From NCBI RefSeq assembly GCF_008329715.1, contig NZ_VTSR01000006.1:616803-680802 (forward strand): a stretch of DNA of 64,000 nucleotides, read 5' to 3'. Both the position numbers and the translations under genes were made by a program. Below the pieces are notes generated by a model that was not told the origin of the DNA, did not search any database, and worked only from the letters and a program-made list of their open reading frames with translations. This document shows positions 38,725 to 48,542 of this stretch, in pieces. Origin of the DNA: Gimesia chilikensis (GTDB taxonomy: Bacteria; Planctomycetota; Planctomycetia; Planctomycetales; Planctomycetaceae). The first letter of the stretch is position 1. Each line of letters starts with the position of its first letter.

Positions 38725-38913
38725 AGTTTTCTCCTGGCGGGCAAACGATCTCACGAAAACCCTTTCTCGAAAGCGCAGCCTGTTCGATGGTTGGTTTCAG
38801 CTTTTATCTTATCAGACTATAACAGACGTTCCTATGCAGCCAAGCCCCGTTCCTGCTAAAATGAGATTCCCTGAAATCTGATCCCCGTTCATCTGTAAGG
38901 CGGAGCCCGACAC

Positions 38914-40182
38914 ATGAGAATTCTGCAAGGCATCTTACTGCTGCTCATCCTCTTCACCAATCCCGTTTGTCAGGCGGGAGACTGGCCCCAGATTCTGGGT
39001 CCCTATCGAAATGCTCATGCTGCTGACGAAACCATCGCAGCGTCCTGGCCTGCAGGCGGACCGGAATTGAAATGGCAGCGTCCCGTCGGTAGTGGATTTG
39101 CAGGCGTTGCAGTCTTTCAGAATACGCTGGTGCTCTTTCATCGGGTTGGCGATCAGGAAATCGTCGAAGCACTCAACGCTGTTACTGGAGAACCGATCTG
39201 GAAACAGTCCGCCCCAGTCAGCTACCGGGGAACCTTCAACCCCAATGACGGTCCGATCGCGGTCCCTTTAATCCATAACAATTGGGTTTACACATTTGGC
39301 ATCACGGGTCGTCTGCAATGCCTGGAACTGAAGACCGGCAAGGTAGTCTGGTCCCGCGACACTCATAAAGAATTCCAGGTCAGTGACGGGTACTTCGGAG
39401 TCGGCAGCACGCCCATCATTGTGGAAGAGAAGCTGCTGGTCAACGTGGGTGGTAAACGTAAGAATGCCGGCGTGGTCGCGTTTTCCCTGGACAAGGGTTT
39501 TACCTTGTGGCAGGCACTGCAGGACGATGCCAGCTACTCATCGCCAACCTCTGCCTTTCTACACGGTCGCTTCTATGCCATCTTCATCACCCGGCTGCAC
39601 CTGACCGGCCTGGATCCGAAGAACGGCAATGTGCTGTTTCAGTTCCCCTTTGGTAAGCGGGGCCCTACGGTGAATGGTGCCGACCCGGTGGTGATCGGCA
39701 ACAACGTCTTTGCGACAGCCAGCTACGGGGTGGGCGGTTTCTGGGGCCAGATTGAACAGATCGGCACGCGTGAAATCTGGCGCAGCGAAAAGCCGATGTC
39801 CAGTCAGTACACGACGCCGATTGAATATGATGGCAAACTGATCGGCATTGATGGTCGTCAGGATATCGGCACAGCCCGCCTGATTTGCTTTGACCCCCAG
39901 ACACGCAAAGTCGCATGGGCCGAGAACGATTTTGGATACGCGACCTTACTTGAAGCCGACAACAAACTCATTATCATGAAAACCGATGGCACACTGGTAC
40001 TGGCCGAAGCCTCCCTGGATGCCTATAAAGAACTGGCCAGCGAGCAGATCTTCCACTCCACGACACGGGCTCTGCCTGCCCTGTCTAATGGTCTACTTTA
40101 CGTCAGAGATTCAAAAACATTGAAATGTCTCAAGCTGGGGTCAGATGCCCCGGTCACTCCTGAAAAAACGACTACGAACTAG
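38914..40182 (+). CDS. Secreted PQQ-like beta-propeller protein
   Basis: The 422-residue protein has a signal peptide (MRILQGILLLLILFTNPVCQAG). A repetitive beta-propeller of the PQQ-like/WD40-like type follows, with blades marked by VVEALNAVTGEPIWKQ, GRLQCLELKTGKVVWSRD, VVAFSLDKGFTLWQ and RLICFDPQTRKVAWAEN. It has no catalytic dehydrogenase segment, so it is probably a binding or scaffold protein in the periplasm. GGAG precedes the ATG. Its stop is 15 bp before hemL, so the two may be co-transcribed, though no functional link is evident. Confidence 0.85.
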   Translation: MRILQGILLLLILFTNPVCQAGDWPQILGPYRNAHAADETIAASWPAGGPELKWQRPVGSGFAGVAVFQNTLVLFHRVGDQEIVEALNAVTGEPIWKQSAPVSYRGTFNPNDGPIAVPLIHNNWVYTFGITGRLQCLELKTGKVVWSRDTHKEFQVSDGYFGVGSTPIIVEEKLLVNVGGKRKNAGVVAFSLDKGFTLWQALQDDASYSSPTSAFLHGRFYAIFITRLHLTGLDPKNGNVLFQFPFGKRGPTVNGADPVVIGNNVFATASYGVGGFWGQIEQIGTREIWRSEKPMSSQYTTPIEYDGKLIGIDGRQDIGTARLICFDPQTRKVAWAENDFGYATLLEADNKLIIMKTDGTLVLAEASLDAYKELASEQIFHSTTRALPALSNGLLYVRDSKTLKCLKLGSDAPVTPEKTTTN

Positions 40183-40197
40183 AGGAACTCCTGATCC

Positions 40198-41493
40198 ATG
40201 ACAGCCCGCTCCCGTACGCGAAGTGAAGCAGAATTTGAACGCGCCCTGAAGGTCATTCCGGGAGGAGTGAACAGCCCGGCGCGGGCATTTGGCGCCGTGG
40301 GCGGACACCCGGTCGTCATTGATCGCGGCGAGGGACAGTACCTGTATGACATCGACGGCAACCGCTACATCGATTTCGTCGGTTCCTGGGGCCCCCACAT
40401 TCTGGGACACCTGCATCCCCAGGTCATGTCTGGAATCGAAGAGGCACTCAAAAAAGGAACCAGTTTTGGCGCGCCCACGGTTCTGGAAAGTGAACTGGCG
40501 GAACTGGTAGCGGAACTGGTTCCCTCCGTCGAGAAAGTCCGTATGGTGAATTCAGGAACCGAAGCCGCCATGAGTGCGATTCGTCTGGCACGCGGCTACA
40601 CCGGTCGGGATAAGATCATCAAGTTTGCCGGCTGTTATCACGGGCACGTCGACAGCCTGCTCGTTCAGGCAGGCAGTGGTGCGTTAACTTTAGGCGCTCC
40701 CTCCAGCCCCGGTGTTCCCCAGGGATGCACAGCCGATACCCTGGTCCTGGAGTACAACGACATTGAGCAACTCAAGGAAACATTCTCCCAGGCAGGTGAC
40801 CAGATCGCAGGTGTGATCCTCGAACCGGTCGTGGGTAACATGGGGGTCGTCCTGCCGGAACCGGGATTCCTCGAAACGGTCAGAGAACTTTGTACCCAGC
40901 ACCAGTCGGTCTTCATCATGGATGAAGTCATGACCGGATTTCGTGTTGCCCTCGGTGGAGCACAACAGCGGTTCGGGGTGACTCCCGACATCTGCATGCT
41001 GGGTAAAGTCATTGGCGGCGGCATGCCTGTCGGCGCTTATGGCGGAAAAGCGGAGATTATGGATGCGATCTCTCCGGTTGGCTCGGTCTACCAGGCGGGG
41101 ACCTTGTCGGGAAATCCAATCGCGATGGCCTCCGGTATCGCAACGCTCCAGTGTCTGCGGGAAACTAATCCCTACCCGGAACTGGAAACGAAGACGCAGC
41201 GACTGACAAAAGGGCTCTCCGCAGCCGCCTCCAAAGCAGGTCTGCCTCACACGCTTGCTGAATGTGGCTCGATGTTTACGCTGTTCTTCAATCCCGAAAA
41301 AGTGACCAGCTTTGCGGTCTCTTCCCAGAACGATACAGAGCGATTTGCCCGCTATTTCCAGGGCATGCTCGACCGGGGGATCTATCTGCCCTGCAGCCAG
41401 TTTGAAGCCAACTTCGCTTCTACCTGCATGACAGATGAAGATATCGACCAGACGATTCAGGCAGCAGAAGAAGTGCTGCAGAGTATCGGCTGA
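40198..41493 (+). CDS. hemL: Glutamate-1-semialdehyde 2,1-aminomutase
   Basis: The 431-residue PLP enzyme converts glutamate-1-semialdehyde to 5-aminolevulinate in the C5 route to tetrapyrroles. Seen: GGVNSPARAFGAVGG, VGSWGPHILGHLHPQV, MVNSGTEAAMSAIRLARGYT, KFAGCYHGHVDSLLVQAGSG, IMDEVMTGFRV and the Schiff-base lysine in LGKVIGGGMPVGAYGGK. Length and order are typical. It lies 15 bp after the propeller gene. No hemA or other heme gene is in the window. Its stop is 26 bp from the convergent M42 gene stop. Confidence 0.97.
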   Translation: MTARSRTRSEAEFERALKVIPGGVNSPARAFGAVGGHPVVIDRGEGQYLYDIDGNRYIDFVGSWGPHILGHLHPQVMSGIEEALKKGTSFGAPTVLESELAELVAELVPSVEKVRMVNSGTEAAMSAIRLARGYTGRDKIIKFAGCYHGHVDSLLVQAGSGALTLGAPSSPGVPQGCTADTLVLEYNDIEQLKETFSQAGDQIAGVILEPVVGNMGVVLPEPGFLETVRELCTQHQSVFIMDEVMTGFRVALGGAQQRFGVTPDICMLGKVIGGGMPVGAYGGKAEIMDAISPVGSVYQAGTLSGNPIAMASGIATLQCLRETNPYPELETKTQRLTKGLSAAASKAGLPHTLAECGSMFTLFFNPEKVTSFAVSSQNDTERFARYFQGMLDRGIYLPCSQFEANFASTCMTDEDIDQTIQAAEEVLQSIG

Positions 41494-41518
41494 TCGATCT
41501 CATCTGAACGACAATTGA

Positions 41519-42577
41519 CTACGGAGTGAAATCCGTCTGTTCATTGATCTCCAGGCAGAATGCAGCCAGAAGATTAGCCGCGTGTTCGAGGTCTTCCAGC
41601 GAGACGACCTCGACCGGGCTGTGCATGTACCGGTTGGGGATGGCGACGATACCGGTCGCCATGCCTCCCTGGTTCAACTGCATCGCATTGGCATCGTTAC
41701 CAGCGGGACGCGAAATCGAGTTAATCTGACAGGAGATGTCGTTTTTCTCCGCCAGATCGGTGAGCGTTGAGAACACAACCGGGTTCACATTCGGACCGCG
41801 GTAGACGACCGGGCCATCGCCGACATTGATCTCGCCATTTTCCTTTTTACTGACCGCGGGACAGTCGGTGGCATGGGTCACATCGACGGCAATCCCGACC
41901 TCAGGCTGAATTGAGTAAGCACTGGTCTGTGCCCCACGCAGGCCGATCTCTTCCTGAACCGTCGAAACCGAGAAGACGCCGAACTCAGGTGACTTTTCAC
42001 TCGCCTGGCGCAAGGCCTCCATGACAACCCAGACCCCGACGCGGTTATCCATCCCGGGGGCAGAAGCTAACTGGTTCAGCATCGGTCGGAAACCGAGCTC
42101 GAATGTAATGGGATCCCCGATCGCGACTTTCTCACGGGCTTCCGCTCCATTCTTAGCTCCGATGTCGATCCAGAGGTCCTTGATCTCGGGCACGGTTTTG
42201 CGTTCTTCCGGGGTCAGCAGGTGAATTGCCTTCCGGGCGATCACGCCGTGGATCGGCCCCGAATCGGTGTGGACCTGCATGTTCTGACCGAGCAGCATCT
42301 GGATATCCCAGCCACCGATCAGATTCGCCCACAGGTAGCCGTCATCATCAATATGCTGTACCAGCAGACCAATCTGGTCACAGTGGCCAGCGAACATCAC
42401 CCGTCGTTTTGCTCCGGGATTGACGGCGGCGATCACATTGCCGTGCAGGTCAGTTTTCACTTCGTCAGCAAACTCTTTCACATACGCCCGCACAACCTCC
42501 TGAATGGGCCGCTCGTATCCCGAGGGGGCGGGAGAATGGAGTAGGTTTTTGAGGAATTCCAGGGATTTCGCTTCCAT
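41519..42577 (-). CDS. M42 family metallopeptidase (glutamyl aminopeptidase-like)
   Basis: The 352-residue protein shows the M42 pattern: SGYERPIQEVVRAYV at the start, MFAGHCDQIGLLVQHIDDDG (first metal ligands), an inserted PDZ-like region (~70-160), SAPGMDNRVGVWVVMEAL (bridging Asp), VSTVQEEIGLRGAQTSAY (catalytic Glu pair) and DVTHATDCP. It should act as a cytoplasmic di-metal aminopeptidase, usually forming large tetrahedral assemblies. Some family members are endoglucanase-annotated in older databases. AGGA precedes the ATG. It is convergent with hemL. Confidence 0.93.
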   Translation of the reverse strand: MEAKSLEFLKNLLHSPAPSGYERPIQEVVRAYVKEFADEVKTDLHGNVIAAVNPGAKRRVMFAGHCDQIGLLVQHIDDDGYLWANLIGGWDIQMLLGQNMQVHTDSGPIHGVIARKAIHLLTPEERKTVPEIKDLWIDIGAKNGAEAREKVAIGDPITFELGFRPMLNQLASAPGMDNRVGVWVVMEALRQASEKSPEFGVFSVSTVQEEIGLRGAQTSAYSIQPEVGIAVDVTHATDCPAVSKKENGEINVGDGPVVYRGPNVNPVVFSTLTDLAEKNDISCQINSISRPAGNDANAMQLNQGGMATGIVAIPNRYMHSPVEVVSLEDLEHAANLLAAFCLEINEQTDFTP

Positions 42578-42946
42578 GATTCTGTCCTGACAATGCTAAG
42601 AATTTGCTGTGGGCCCGAAAGCAGGTGAGGCCATTCCTCTCGAGCGTTTTCTAATTATGCGTTTAAGTGGATGAATTTTAGTGACTTATGAGTATTTTTC
42701 AATGTAGGTTTTCATTGGACAGAAGAGCAATGTTGCATTAAATCAACGTACTGCCTGTGGAGGGGTTTCCTGCGAAAAAAAAGCAGAAAAGAACGCCACT
42801 TACAAAGAATCCTTAAGCTAAGATTTCAATGTGTTAAGCGATCCTCTCCCTTTAACGATAAGGGGTGAAGATCCGTCTGGTAACCCTGAACTGCGAAACA
42901 GGAGAGTACTGTTTCGACTTCATGTCTGAAAGTAATAGAGGAACAG
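42578..42946. other. AT-rich divergent spacer between M42 peptidase and HDOD genes
   Basis: 369 bp with no supportable gene or repeat-family member. It is noticeably more AT-rich than the flanks and should hold the two divergent promoters; no single promoter could be chosen confidently. Confidence 0.4.
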
Positions 42947-43870
42947 ATGACGGACTGGACAAAGCTGCGTAGAGAACTGATCGGTGAAGGTAAACAAAGC
43001 CCGCTGCCTCCGGAAATTAAGCTTCCGATGCTGCCCAAAGCAGTGATGGAATTTTCGCGGAAGGCTGAAGATCCTGCATCGACTCCCAAAGAGCTGAGCA
43101 AGATCATCGAAACCGACGCCGGAATTTCCTGTGAACTGTTGAGAATGGTTAACTCCAGCGCGTTCGGATTACGCCGGAAGGTTTCTTCGATTCAACAGAC
43201 AATTACGCTGCTGGGAATTCGTTCGACGAAGCTCTTCCTGGTCACCACCGGTCTGAAGCAGGCGATGGCAACCAGCGATTCCAAGCTGATCAACCTGCCC
43301 AACTTCTGGAGTACCAACCTGGAACGGGCACTGATGGCACGCGAGATTGCCATGCTGATGAAGGTCGACGCCGATGTGGCTTTTTCAGCAGCCATGCTGG
43401 AAGACTTTCTGCTGCCCATCCTTTCTAAAGAACTCTTTGATCTGTATTTAAAATTCACGATCAACCAGGACAGCGATCCCTGTCTGTTGAGTGAATATGA
43501 ACGCCGGCATTTCAGCTGGGATCACTCGGCAGCTGCAGCTAACGTGATGCTGGACTGGTCATTTCCTGATGACTTGATCTGTGCCGTCTATCTGCACCAT
43601 GAGGGTTTGAAACTGCTCACAGATGACAAACTCGGTAAAACAGCTGCAACTGCCGTGGCGGTCGCTTCGCTGATCCCGGATCCCCTCAGACAGAATCCGC
43701 AGGGGCTCGATCAGTTACTGACTTTGAATGATGCCTGGCCCGAATTCAAGCTGTTTGAACTGGCCGACAAGATTGATCAGGAATTGAGAGAAGAAGCCAC
43801 AACGACGGGAAATTATCTGTCGTTGAAAAATCGGCTCGAAAAACATGCATTGCTCCTGGAAACTGAGTAA
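42947..43870 (+). CDS. HDOD domain signalling protein
   Basis: The 307-residue cytoplasmic protein is a single HDOD domain: LPMLPKAVMEFSRKAEDP, LSKIIETDAGISCELLRMVNSSAFG, VSSIQQTITLLGIRSTKLF and, near the end, VYLHHEGL. HDOD proteins resemble HD-GYP/HD domains but lack the phosphohydrolase residues. They usually act in signalling, stress or regulation of cyclic-di-GMP. AGAGG precedes the ATG. It is convergent with a STAS-like gene, hinting at a regulatory neighbourhood, but a direct link is unproven. Confidence 0.9.
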   Translation: MTDWTKLRRELIGEGKQSPLPPEIKLPMLPKAVMEFSRKAEDPASTPKELSKIIETDAGISCELLRMVNSSAFGLRRKVSSIQQTITLLGIRSTKLFLVTTGLKQAMATSDSKLINLPNFWSTNLERALMAREIAMLMKVDADVAFSAAMLEDFLLPILSKELFDLYLKFTINQDSDPCLLSEYERRHFSWDHSAAAANVMLDWSFPDDLICAVYLHHEGLKLLTDDKLGKTAATAVAVASLIPDPLRQNPQGLDQLLTLNDAWPEFKLFELADKIDQELREEATTTGNYLSLKNRLEKHALLLETE

Positions 43871-43888
43871 CAGGAGCGTACTTCCTCA

Positions 43889-43907
43889 GGGAGGCGCAGT
43901 GCCTCCC
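43889..43907. terminator. Possible shared hairpin between HDOD and STAS-like genes
   Basis: Stem GGGAGGC / GCCTCCC with loop GCAGT lies between two convergent stop codons, 3 bp from the STAS-like stop. The pairing could extend outwards through TCCT/AGGA with a bulge. No T-tract. Confidence 0.4.
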
Positions 43908-43909
43908 CT

Positions 43910-44350
43910 TCAGGAAACTGTGGTAGAGTAGTCGTTCGACTGCTTCAGACTTTTGTCCCACTTTTCTTTCTCGGAACGCACTTCCTCATCAGACGCCTTG
44001 TCATGCGCTGATGCCAGATCGCTTTTCAGCAGATAGCGTCCGTCCTCTGTATGCAGACAGAACTGCTTAAACCAGAGCATGCTCGCGACGTTGGGCTGAG
44101 GGCTGTAGAGAGTCACCGCGATCCCTTTTTCATACAGGTCGTACAACATTCCAAAGAAGCCACTCGGAATGTATTTGACCGACGACAGCTCGACGCCAAT
44201 CGACTTGCACTTTTCGTGATCAACCAGACGCGTGAGCGTTTCACGCAACAGTGCCAGGTCGGCTCCATCCCAGATTTCCATAGTTCCGAAATCCAGAACG
44301 GTTACCCCGTCACGCTCATAGACGCTCATTCGATCGCGTTTAGATGCCAT
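43910..44350 (-). CDS. STAS-like (anti-anti-sigma type) protein
   Basis: The 146-residue protein contains a STAS-like core: VYERDGVTVLDFGTMEIWDG, LRETLTRLVDHEKCKSIGVELSSVKYIPSGFFGMLYDLYEKG and VTLYSPQPNVASMLW. The order of strand, helix, strand with a Ser near the start of helix 2 matches anti-sigma factor antagonists. A ~40-residue charged tail follows. The ATG at 44350 is used; the frame extends to 44440 without homology. Partner kinase and sigma factor are not adjacent. It probably acts in partner switching, by analogy. Confidence 0.7.
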   Translation of the reverse strand: MASKRDRMSVYERDGVTVLDFGTMEIWDGADLALLRETLTRLVDHEKCKSIGVELSSVKYIPSGFFGMLYDLYEKGIAVTLYSPQPNVASMLWFKQFCLHTEDGRYLLKSDLASAHDKASDEEVRSEKEKWDKSLKQSNDYSTTVS

Positions 44351-44898
44351 GCTGTGGTTCTCTCTTTCTTCTGGTTGATCATCAAGGCTGTTGAACAGTG
44401 TACTGTTAAGAACATTGAATAGACGCAAAGAGCGGACCATTCGTATGCCTAATCAGTAAGCTCTGTTGCAACCCCTCGATAAAGTCAACGATAAAAGGGA
44501 GTTAAGAATTATGGCCCTGTTTGATATTCATTAACTCTTAACGTTGAATGTTGTGCTTTTTCTACATTGAAATCTGGAATGATGTAAAAAGACATCGCGA
44601 CAGGTTCGACAAATAAAACAAAAGGCTTTGTGAAGTGTTCAGCTCTGAGGCAATATCTACCCTTTACTACGGACTCCAGGTAGTGAATGTTGGATTTTGG
44701 CAACGATCATCTTATTTTTCAGACGACGTTTGAGCGGAGAAAATCTAACAGCCGGATAAGAATTACTGTACAGCCCTGAATTTACTGGCGTACAGGAACT
44801 GAAGACGCGACGTTCTTCAAGCTGTGAAACGGGCGCAGGCAACGGGAAAGTCGACCGGGCTTCCGGATGAAAGAATTAGACCTTCGTTACTTCGCAGA
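44351..44898. other. Spacer without supportable gene
   Basis: 548 bp with short frames on the minus strand (44509-44703, 44657-44842) that lack ribosome-binding sites and family features. The sequence is AT-rich in its middle part. No repeat-family member was seen. Confidence 0.4.
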
Positions 44899-46341
44899 TT
44901 ATTTTTTACTGCGGGCCCGCGGATCGAAATTGCGAATGGAATCGGGCACCTGGGTCTGCATCTCCTCATAGAGTTTCTGCAGACGCGCCACGACTTCGGG
45001 ATGATCCTTCGCCACGTTATGCTGCTCAGCGGGATCCTTTTCAAGATTGAAGAGCATCATCGGTACCGGCTGATCGCCCGTGAGCAATCCGGGTGGTTGG
45101 TTCGGCATAGCCTGTTCATAAGGAGCAATGATCGTCACACCATCGGGCCCGCGCGGGTCAATCCAGTCCTTTCCCCGGTTCGCCAGCAACTGTCGGGGGG
45201 ACGGTTTAATGTGAAGCTTCCAGGGCCCGCTTCGTACCGTAAACAGGGAATTGCCTTTCATGGAGAAGAGCGCCTCATGCGGAGTCGACGCCTGCTCCGT
45301 CAGTACGGGAAACAGATCCTTACCATCAATCACCCGGTCAGCAGGCACCTTGATTCCCGCCTGCTTCAGGATCGTCGGGAACACATCGATCGAACCACAG
45401 ACAGTATCGATCACCTGGCGGGGAGGAATTTTCCCAGGCCAGCGGGCGATCATCGGCACACGCAGCCCGCCTTCCCAACTGGTCGATTTCATTCCCGACA
45501 GACCAGCCGTATTCCCACCAAACCAGGGCCCGTTGTCAGAGGCAAAGATTACCAGCGTATTTTCATCGAGATTGAGGTCCTTCAATGTTTTCAGAATCTC
45601 TCCCACGCTCCAGTCGAGCTCAGCGATCACATCACCATACAGACCGTTTCCACTTTTCTTGTAGAACGCTTCCGAAGCAGCCAGCGGCTTATGAGGCATC
45701 GCATGCGGCAGATACAGGAAGAAGGGCTTCTGCTGATTTTCCTTGATGAACTCAATGGCCCGTTCGGTATAACGCTGCGTTAGATTCGCCTGAATGACCG
45801 GGTACTCGATGACCTGCTCCCCCTTAATCAGATTCACGGGACGCATGTCGTTGGAATACAGAATCCCCAGGTAATCATCGAAACCGTGTCGCGTGGGGTA
45901 GAACCGGGGATTGTGGCCCAGGTGCCATTTCCCGACACACAAAGTCGAGTACCCCTGCTCTTTCAACAATTCGCTGAGCAGAACTTCGCTATCCGCGATC
46001 CCCACCCCCGTATTGAACTGCTTCCCATCCGGAGCCGGGTTAAACCAGACGCCGTGCCGCCAGGGGTAACGCCCCGTCAACAGCGTCGCGCGGGAGGGAG
46101 CACAATAAGGCACCGGAACATTGAACTGCGTCAACCGCGCCCCTTCCGCGGCCATCTGGTTCAGATGCGGCGTTTTGAACCTGGGATGCCCGTAGCATTC
46201 CAGATCCCCATAGCCCAGATCGTCTGCGAATATAATGACAAAGTTGGGGCTGGCCTGCTTCGCCTCTTTCGCCTGCAGGGATTCGATCGATCCAATACAG
46301 AAAGCAACGAGACAACAAAAGATCCTGAGAGCGCTGTTCAC
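44899..46341 (-). CDS. Secreted sulfatase (arylsulfatase A-like)
   Basis: The 480-residue protein has a signal peptide (LRIFCCLVAFCIGSIESLQA). The sulfatase fold starts NFVIIFADDLGYGDLECYG (metal-binding Asp pair). The formylglycine motif is C80-A-P-S-R followed by TLLTGRYPWRHGV. Also seen: VGKWHLGHNPRFYPTRHGFD, FFLYLPHAMPHKPL and FASDNGPWFGGN. LFNLEKDPAEQHNVAKDHPE ends the catalytic part. It is of the cerebroside/aryl sulfatase type and probably removes sulfate from polysaccharides in the periplasm. The substrate is unknown. It is divergent from the lipoprotein hydrolase gene. Confidence 0.92.
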   Translation of the reverse strand: MNSALRIFCCLVAFCIGSIESLQAKEAKQASPNFVIIFADDLGYGDLECYGHPRFKTPHLNQMAAEGARLTQFNVPVPYCAPSRATLLTGRYPWRHGVWFNPAPDGKQFNTGVGIADSEVLLSELLKEQGYSTLCVGKWHLGHNPRFYPTRHGFDDYLGILYSNDMRPVNLIKGEQVIEYPVIQANLTQRYTERAIEFIKENQQKPFFLYLPHAMPHKPLAASEAFYKKSGNGLYGDVIAELDWSVGEILKTLKDLNLDENTLVIFASDNGPWFGGNTAGLSGMKSTSWEGGLRVPMIARWPGKIPPRQVIDTVCGSIDVFPTILKQAGIKVPADRVIDGKDLFPVLTEQASTPHEALFSMKGNSLFTVRSGPWKLHIKPSPRQLLANRGKDWIDPRGPDGVTIIAPYEQAMPNQPPGLLTGDQPVPMMLFNLEKDPAEQHNVAKDHPEVVARLQKLYEEMQTQVPDSIRNFDPRARSKK

Positions 46342-46608
46342 AGTACGGTCCTGTCTGTCCGGGGATTGATTTTCTATTTAAGCCTCCGCTGATTTGATTC
46401 CTCAACGGAAGCTGACTTTCCAGCATACCAGAGAGCGTAACCCAAAGCAAATTTTAGCGTTAAGGCAGCCGGTCCCGTGGCTTTCCAGAACACGATCCAG
46501 TCTGGTTCCGGCCGAGATTCGCCTTGAGCCATCCTCGTGAATCAAGTATTTTTCCCTATTCATTTTACCACCGTCCGGTTGGATTGTTTCAAACTGCAAG
46601 GATGCACG

Positions 46609-47886
46609 ATGAAAGCCCCCCATCTCCTGATGTCGCTGGCCCTGGCCGGCTTGATGCTGACAGGCTGTGACAGCGCCAAAGATTCCATGCCTGAACCAGA
46701 TGCAGGCAAACCCCCGCGCGTGACGCAGGACGAATCTCCCATGCCTGAAGAAGCAGCGCCAGACTCTACCTCAGACTCGGAGCGTGAGGAGAAAGAAAAA
46801 CACGAGACCATCCGCGTCTTTTATGGCACCGACCGCAACCTCACCGGTTCCCCCAAACCCAAAGAGTTCTTCGGCACGAAACGGTCCACGCTCTCCCTCG
46901 GCTTCTGTGATGTCAGTATCCCTGAAGACCATCAGCCCGGCGAACTGGAATCCCCCAGCATCTGGAAGCTGGAGTTCCGTGAGAACCCGGATAAGCATGT
47001 GGTACTGAAATCGGTCGAGCCAGCTTCCGGTTCGCATTTCCTGACCGAACTCCGTAAGACCATCGAAGATTCCGTCGAAACGAAAGAAACCGCCTCAGGC
47101 GTTCTGCAACGGGGTGGAGAAGCGTTTATTTTCATCCATGGCTTCAACAACTCCTTTGAAGACGCAGCCCGGCGGACCGCACAGATCGCCTACGACCTGA
47201 AATTCAAAGGGGCACCGCTGATGTATAGCTGGCCTTCGCAGGGCAGCGGTTCGATCTGGGCCTACAAGGAAGATGGACGAACCGCTCAATGGTGCGAAGA
47301 AAACGTCACCCTGTTCGTCGAAGCCATCGCCCGCGAGTCCGGGGCTCGCAAGATTCATCTCATCGCACACAGCATGGGCAACCGGGTTCTCTCGCGTGCA
47401 CTCAAAAACATTTCTCAAAAGCTGACACTGGCGCGACAGGAGAAACCTCTGTTTAATGAGGTCATACTCACAGCCCCTGACATCGACGCCCAGGTCTTTA
47501 AAGATTCCATCGCCCCTCACATCGTGCAGACAGCCGACCGATTCACCATCTACTCTTCCTCGGAAGACCTCGCGCTCAAAGCCTCGCGGGTAGTGAATTC
47601 GCTCTGGCATCAAAGGCTGGGAGAGGGGGGCTCCTACCTCACGGTCTTCCCCAAATTCAAGAAGATCAACGTAGTGGATGCATCCGACATCGATACGAAC
47701 CTGTTCGCCCTGGGACACTCTTACCACGCAGACAGCGTCACCGTCCTCTCCGATGTCAGACTGGTCTTCGAAGGCATCCCGGTCCAGCGCCGCAACCTGC
47801 GCTCCCTGCTGCAGGATCTGGCCTGGAAGTTCAACAGCGGTGGCGGCAGTCTGCTGGGACGGGCGGTTCGCGGCACTTTCCGTTGA
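46609..47886 (+). CDS. Lipoprotein alpha/beta hydrolase (DUF900)
   Basis: The 425-residue product starts with a lipoprotein signal (LLMSLALAGLMLTGCDS; lipid on the Cys). An acidic linker follows, then a DUF900-type alpha/beta hydrolase: RVFYGTDRNLTG, EAFIFIHGFNNSFEDAARRTAQ, APLMYSWPSQGS, and the nucleophile elbow LIAHSMGNRVLSRAL. VILTAPDIDAQVFKD carries the probable acid. The ATG at 46609 after AAGG is chosen; the frame extends to 46537 without signal features. The substrate is unknown; lipase- or esterase-like activity at the envelope is likely. A terminator hairpin follows at 47921-47942. Confidence 0.88.
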   Translation: MKAPHLLMSLALAGLMLTGCDSAKDSMPEPDAGKPPRVTQDESPMPEEAAPDSTSDSEREEKEKHETIRVFYGTDRNLTGSPKPKEFFGTKRSTLSLGFCDVSIPEDHQPGELESPSIWKLEFRENPDKHVVLKSVEPASGSHFLTELRKTIEDSVETKETASGVLQRGGEAFIFIHGFNNSFEDAARRTAQIAYDLKFKGAPLMYSWPSQGSGSIWAYKEDGRTAQWCEENVTLFVEAIARESGARKIHLIAHSMGNRVLSRALKNISQKLTLARQEKPLFNEVILTAPDIDAQVFKDSIAPHIVQTADRFTIYSSSEDLALKASRVVNSLWHQRLGEGGSYLTVFPKFKKINVVDASDIDTNLFALGHSYHADSVTVLSDVRLVFEGIPVQRRNLRSLLQDLAWKFNSGGGSLLGRAVRGTFR

Positions 47887-47920
47887 ACAGGCAAATGTCA
47901 TCAACAGCAGGCGTAAAAAA

Positions 47921-47942
47921 AGAGCACACCAAAGTGTGCTCT
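47921..47942. terminator. Bidirectional intrinsic terminator
   Basis: Perfect stem AGAGCACAC / GTGTGCTCT with loop CAAA. It is flanked by an A-run at 47915-47920 and by TTCTATTTT after the stem, so it can end both the lipoprotein hydrolase (+) and DUF309 (-) transcripts. Confidence 0.85.
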
Positions 47943-47981
47943 TTCTATTTTGAACTGTCAAAGCAGATCAATCTTGGCAAC

Positions 47982-48542
47982 CTAGCCCAGCGGGAACGGT
48001 TCTGGTTCCAGCAGGAAAGGGAAGACCCGAATCGGTTCGCCCATGGTCAGATCATCGGGATACTTCAACTGAGCAGCCCGGTCTGCGGCGAACTGCAAGC
48101 GAGTCAGTTCCAGTCCACAGTAATGATCGGCGTTTGACTCTGCGGCCACGTCTGCAAATACTTCACCAGCGGAAGCAGCATGACGACGCACACCATGAAT
48201 ACTGCCTTCGCGAACTTTGATACCCGCAGCGGACAGCTTGACCAGTCCCTTCAGGAATCGGCCTGGAATCGAATCCGGACCACAGACGCGTAACAGACGC
48301 TCCCATTCATCATGGGCTTCCCAGTAGTAGCCCAGGTTGAAGAAGTCGATCGCGTTCAGATAGTTCCGGTGCTCCATCCAGTTTTCCTGCGTGAGCGCCT
48401 TGGGAGGCTTCGGCTTATTACCGTAGCTGTGGCCCTTGGGATCACGATAGGGATGCGGCAAACTCTTGCCAGGCACAAACGTATATTCAGGCAGTCGGGA
48501 TGATGGCAGTAAACGTACAACTTCAGCAACAGGATAAACCAT
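47982..48542 (-). CDS. DUF309 domain protein
   Basis: The 186-residue protein contains the DUF309 signature [18 protein letters not shown], then [22 protein letters not shown], in the C-terminal half. The N-terminal ~75 residues are proline- and lysine-rich and poorly conserved. DUF309 is an all-helical domain with a conserved acidic/His face (N-x4-EAHE-type) of unknown function. GGAG lies about 10 bp before the ATG. No operon partner is evident. Confidence 0.85.
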   Translation of the reverse strand: MVYPVAEVVRLLPSSRLPEYTFVPGKSLPHPYRDPKGHSYGNKPKPPKALTQENWMEHRNYLNAIDFFNLGYYWEAHDEWERLLRVCGPDSIPGRFLKGLVKLSAAGIKVREGSIHGVRRHAASAGEVFADVAAESNADHYCGLELTRLQFAADRAAQLKYPDDLTMGEPIRVFPFLLEPEPFPLG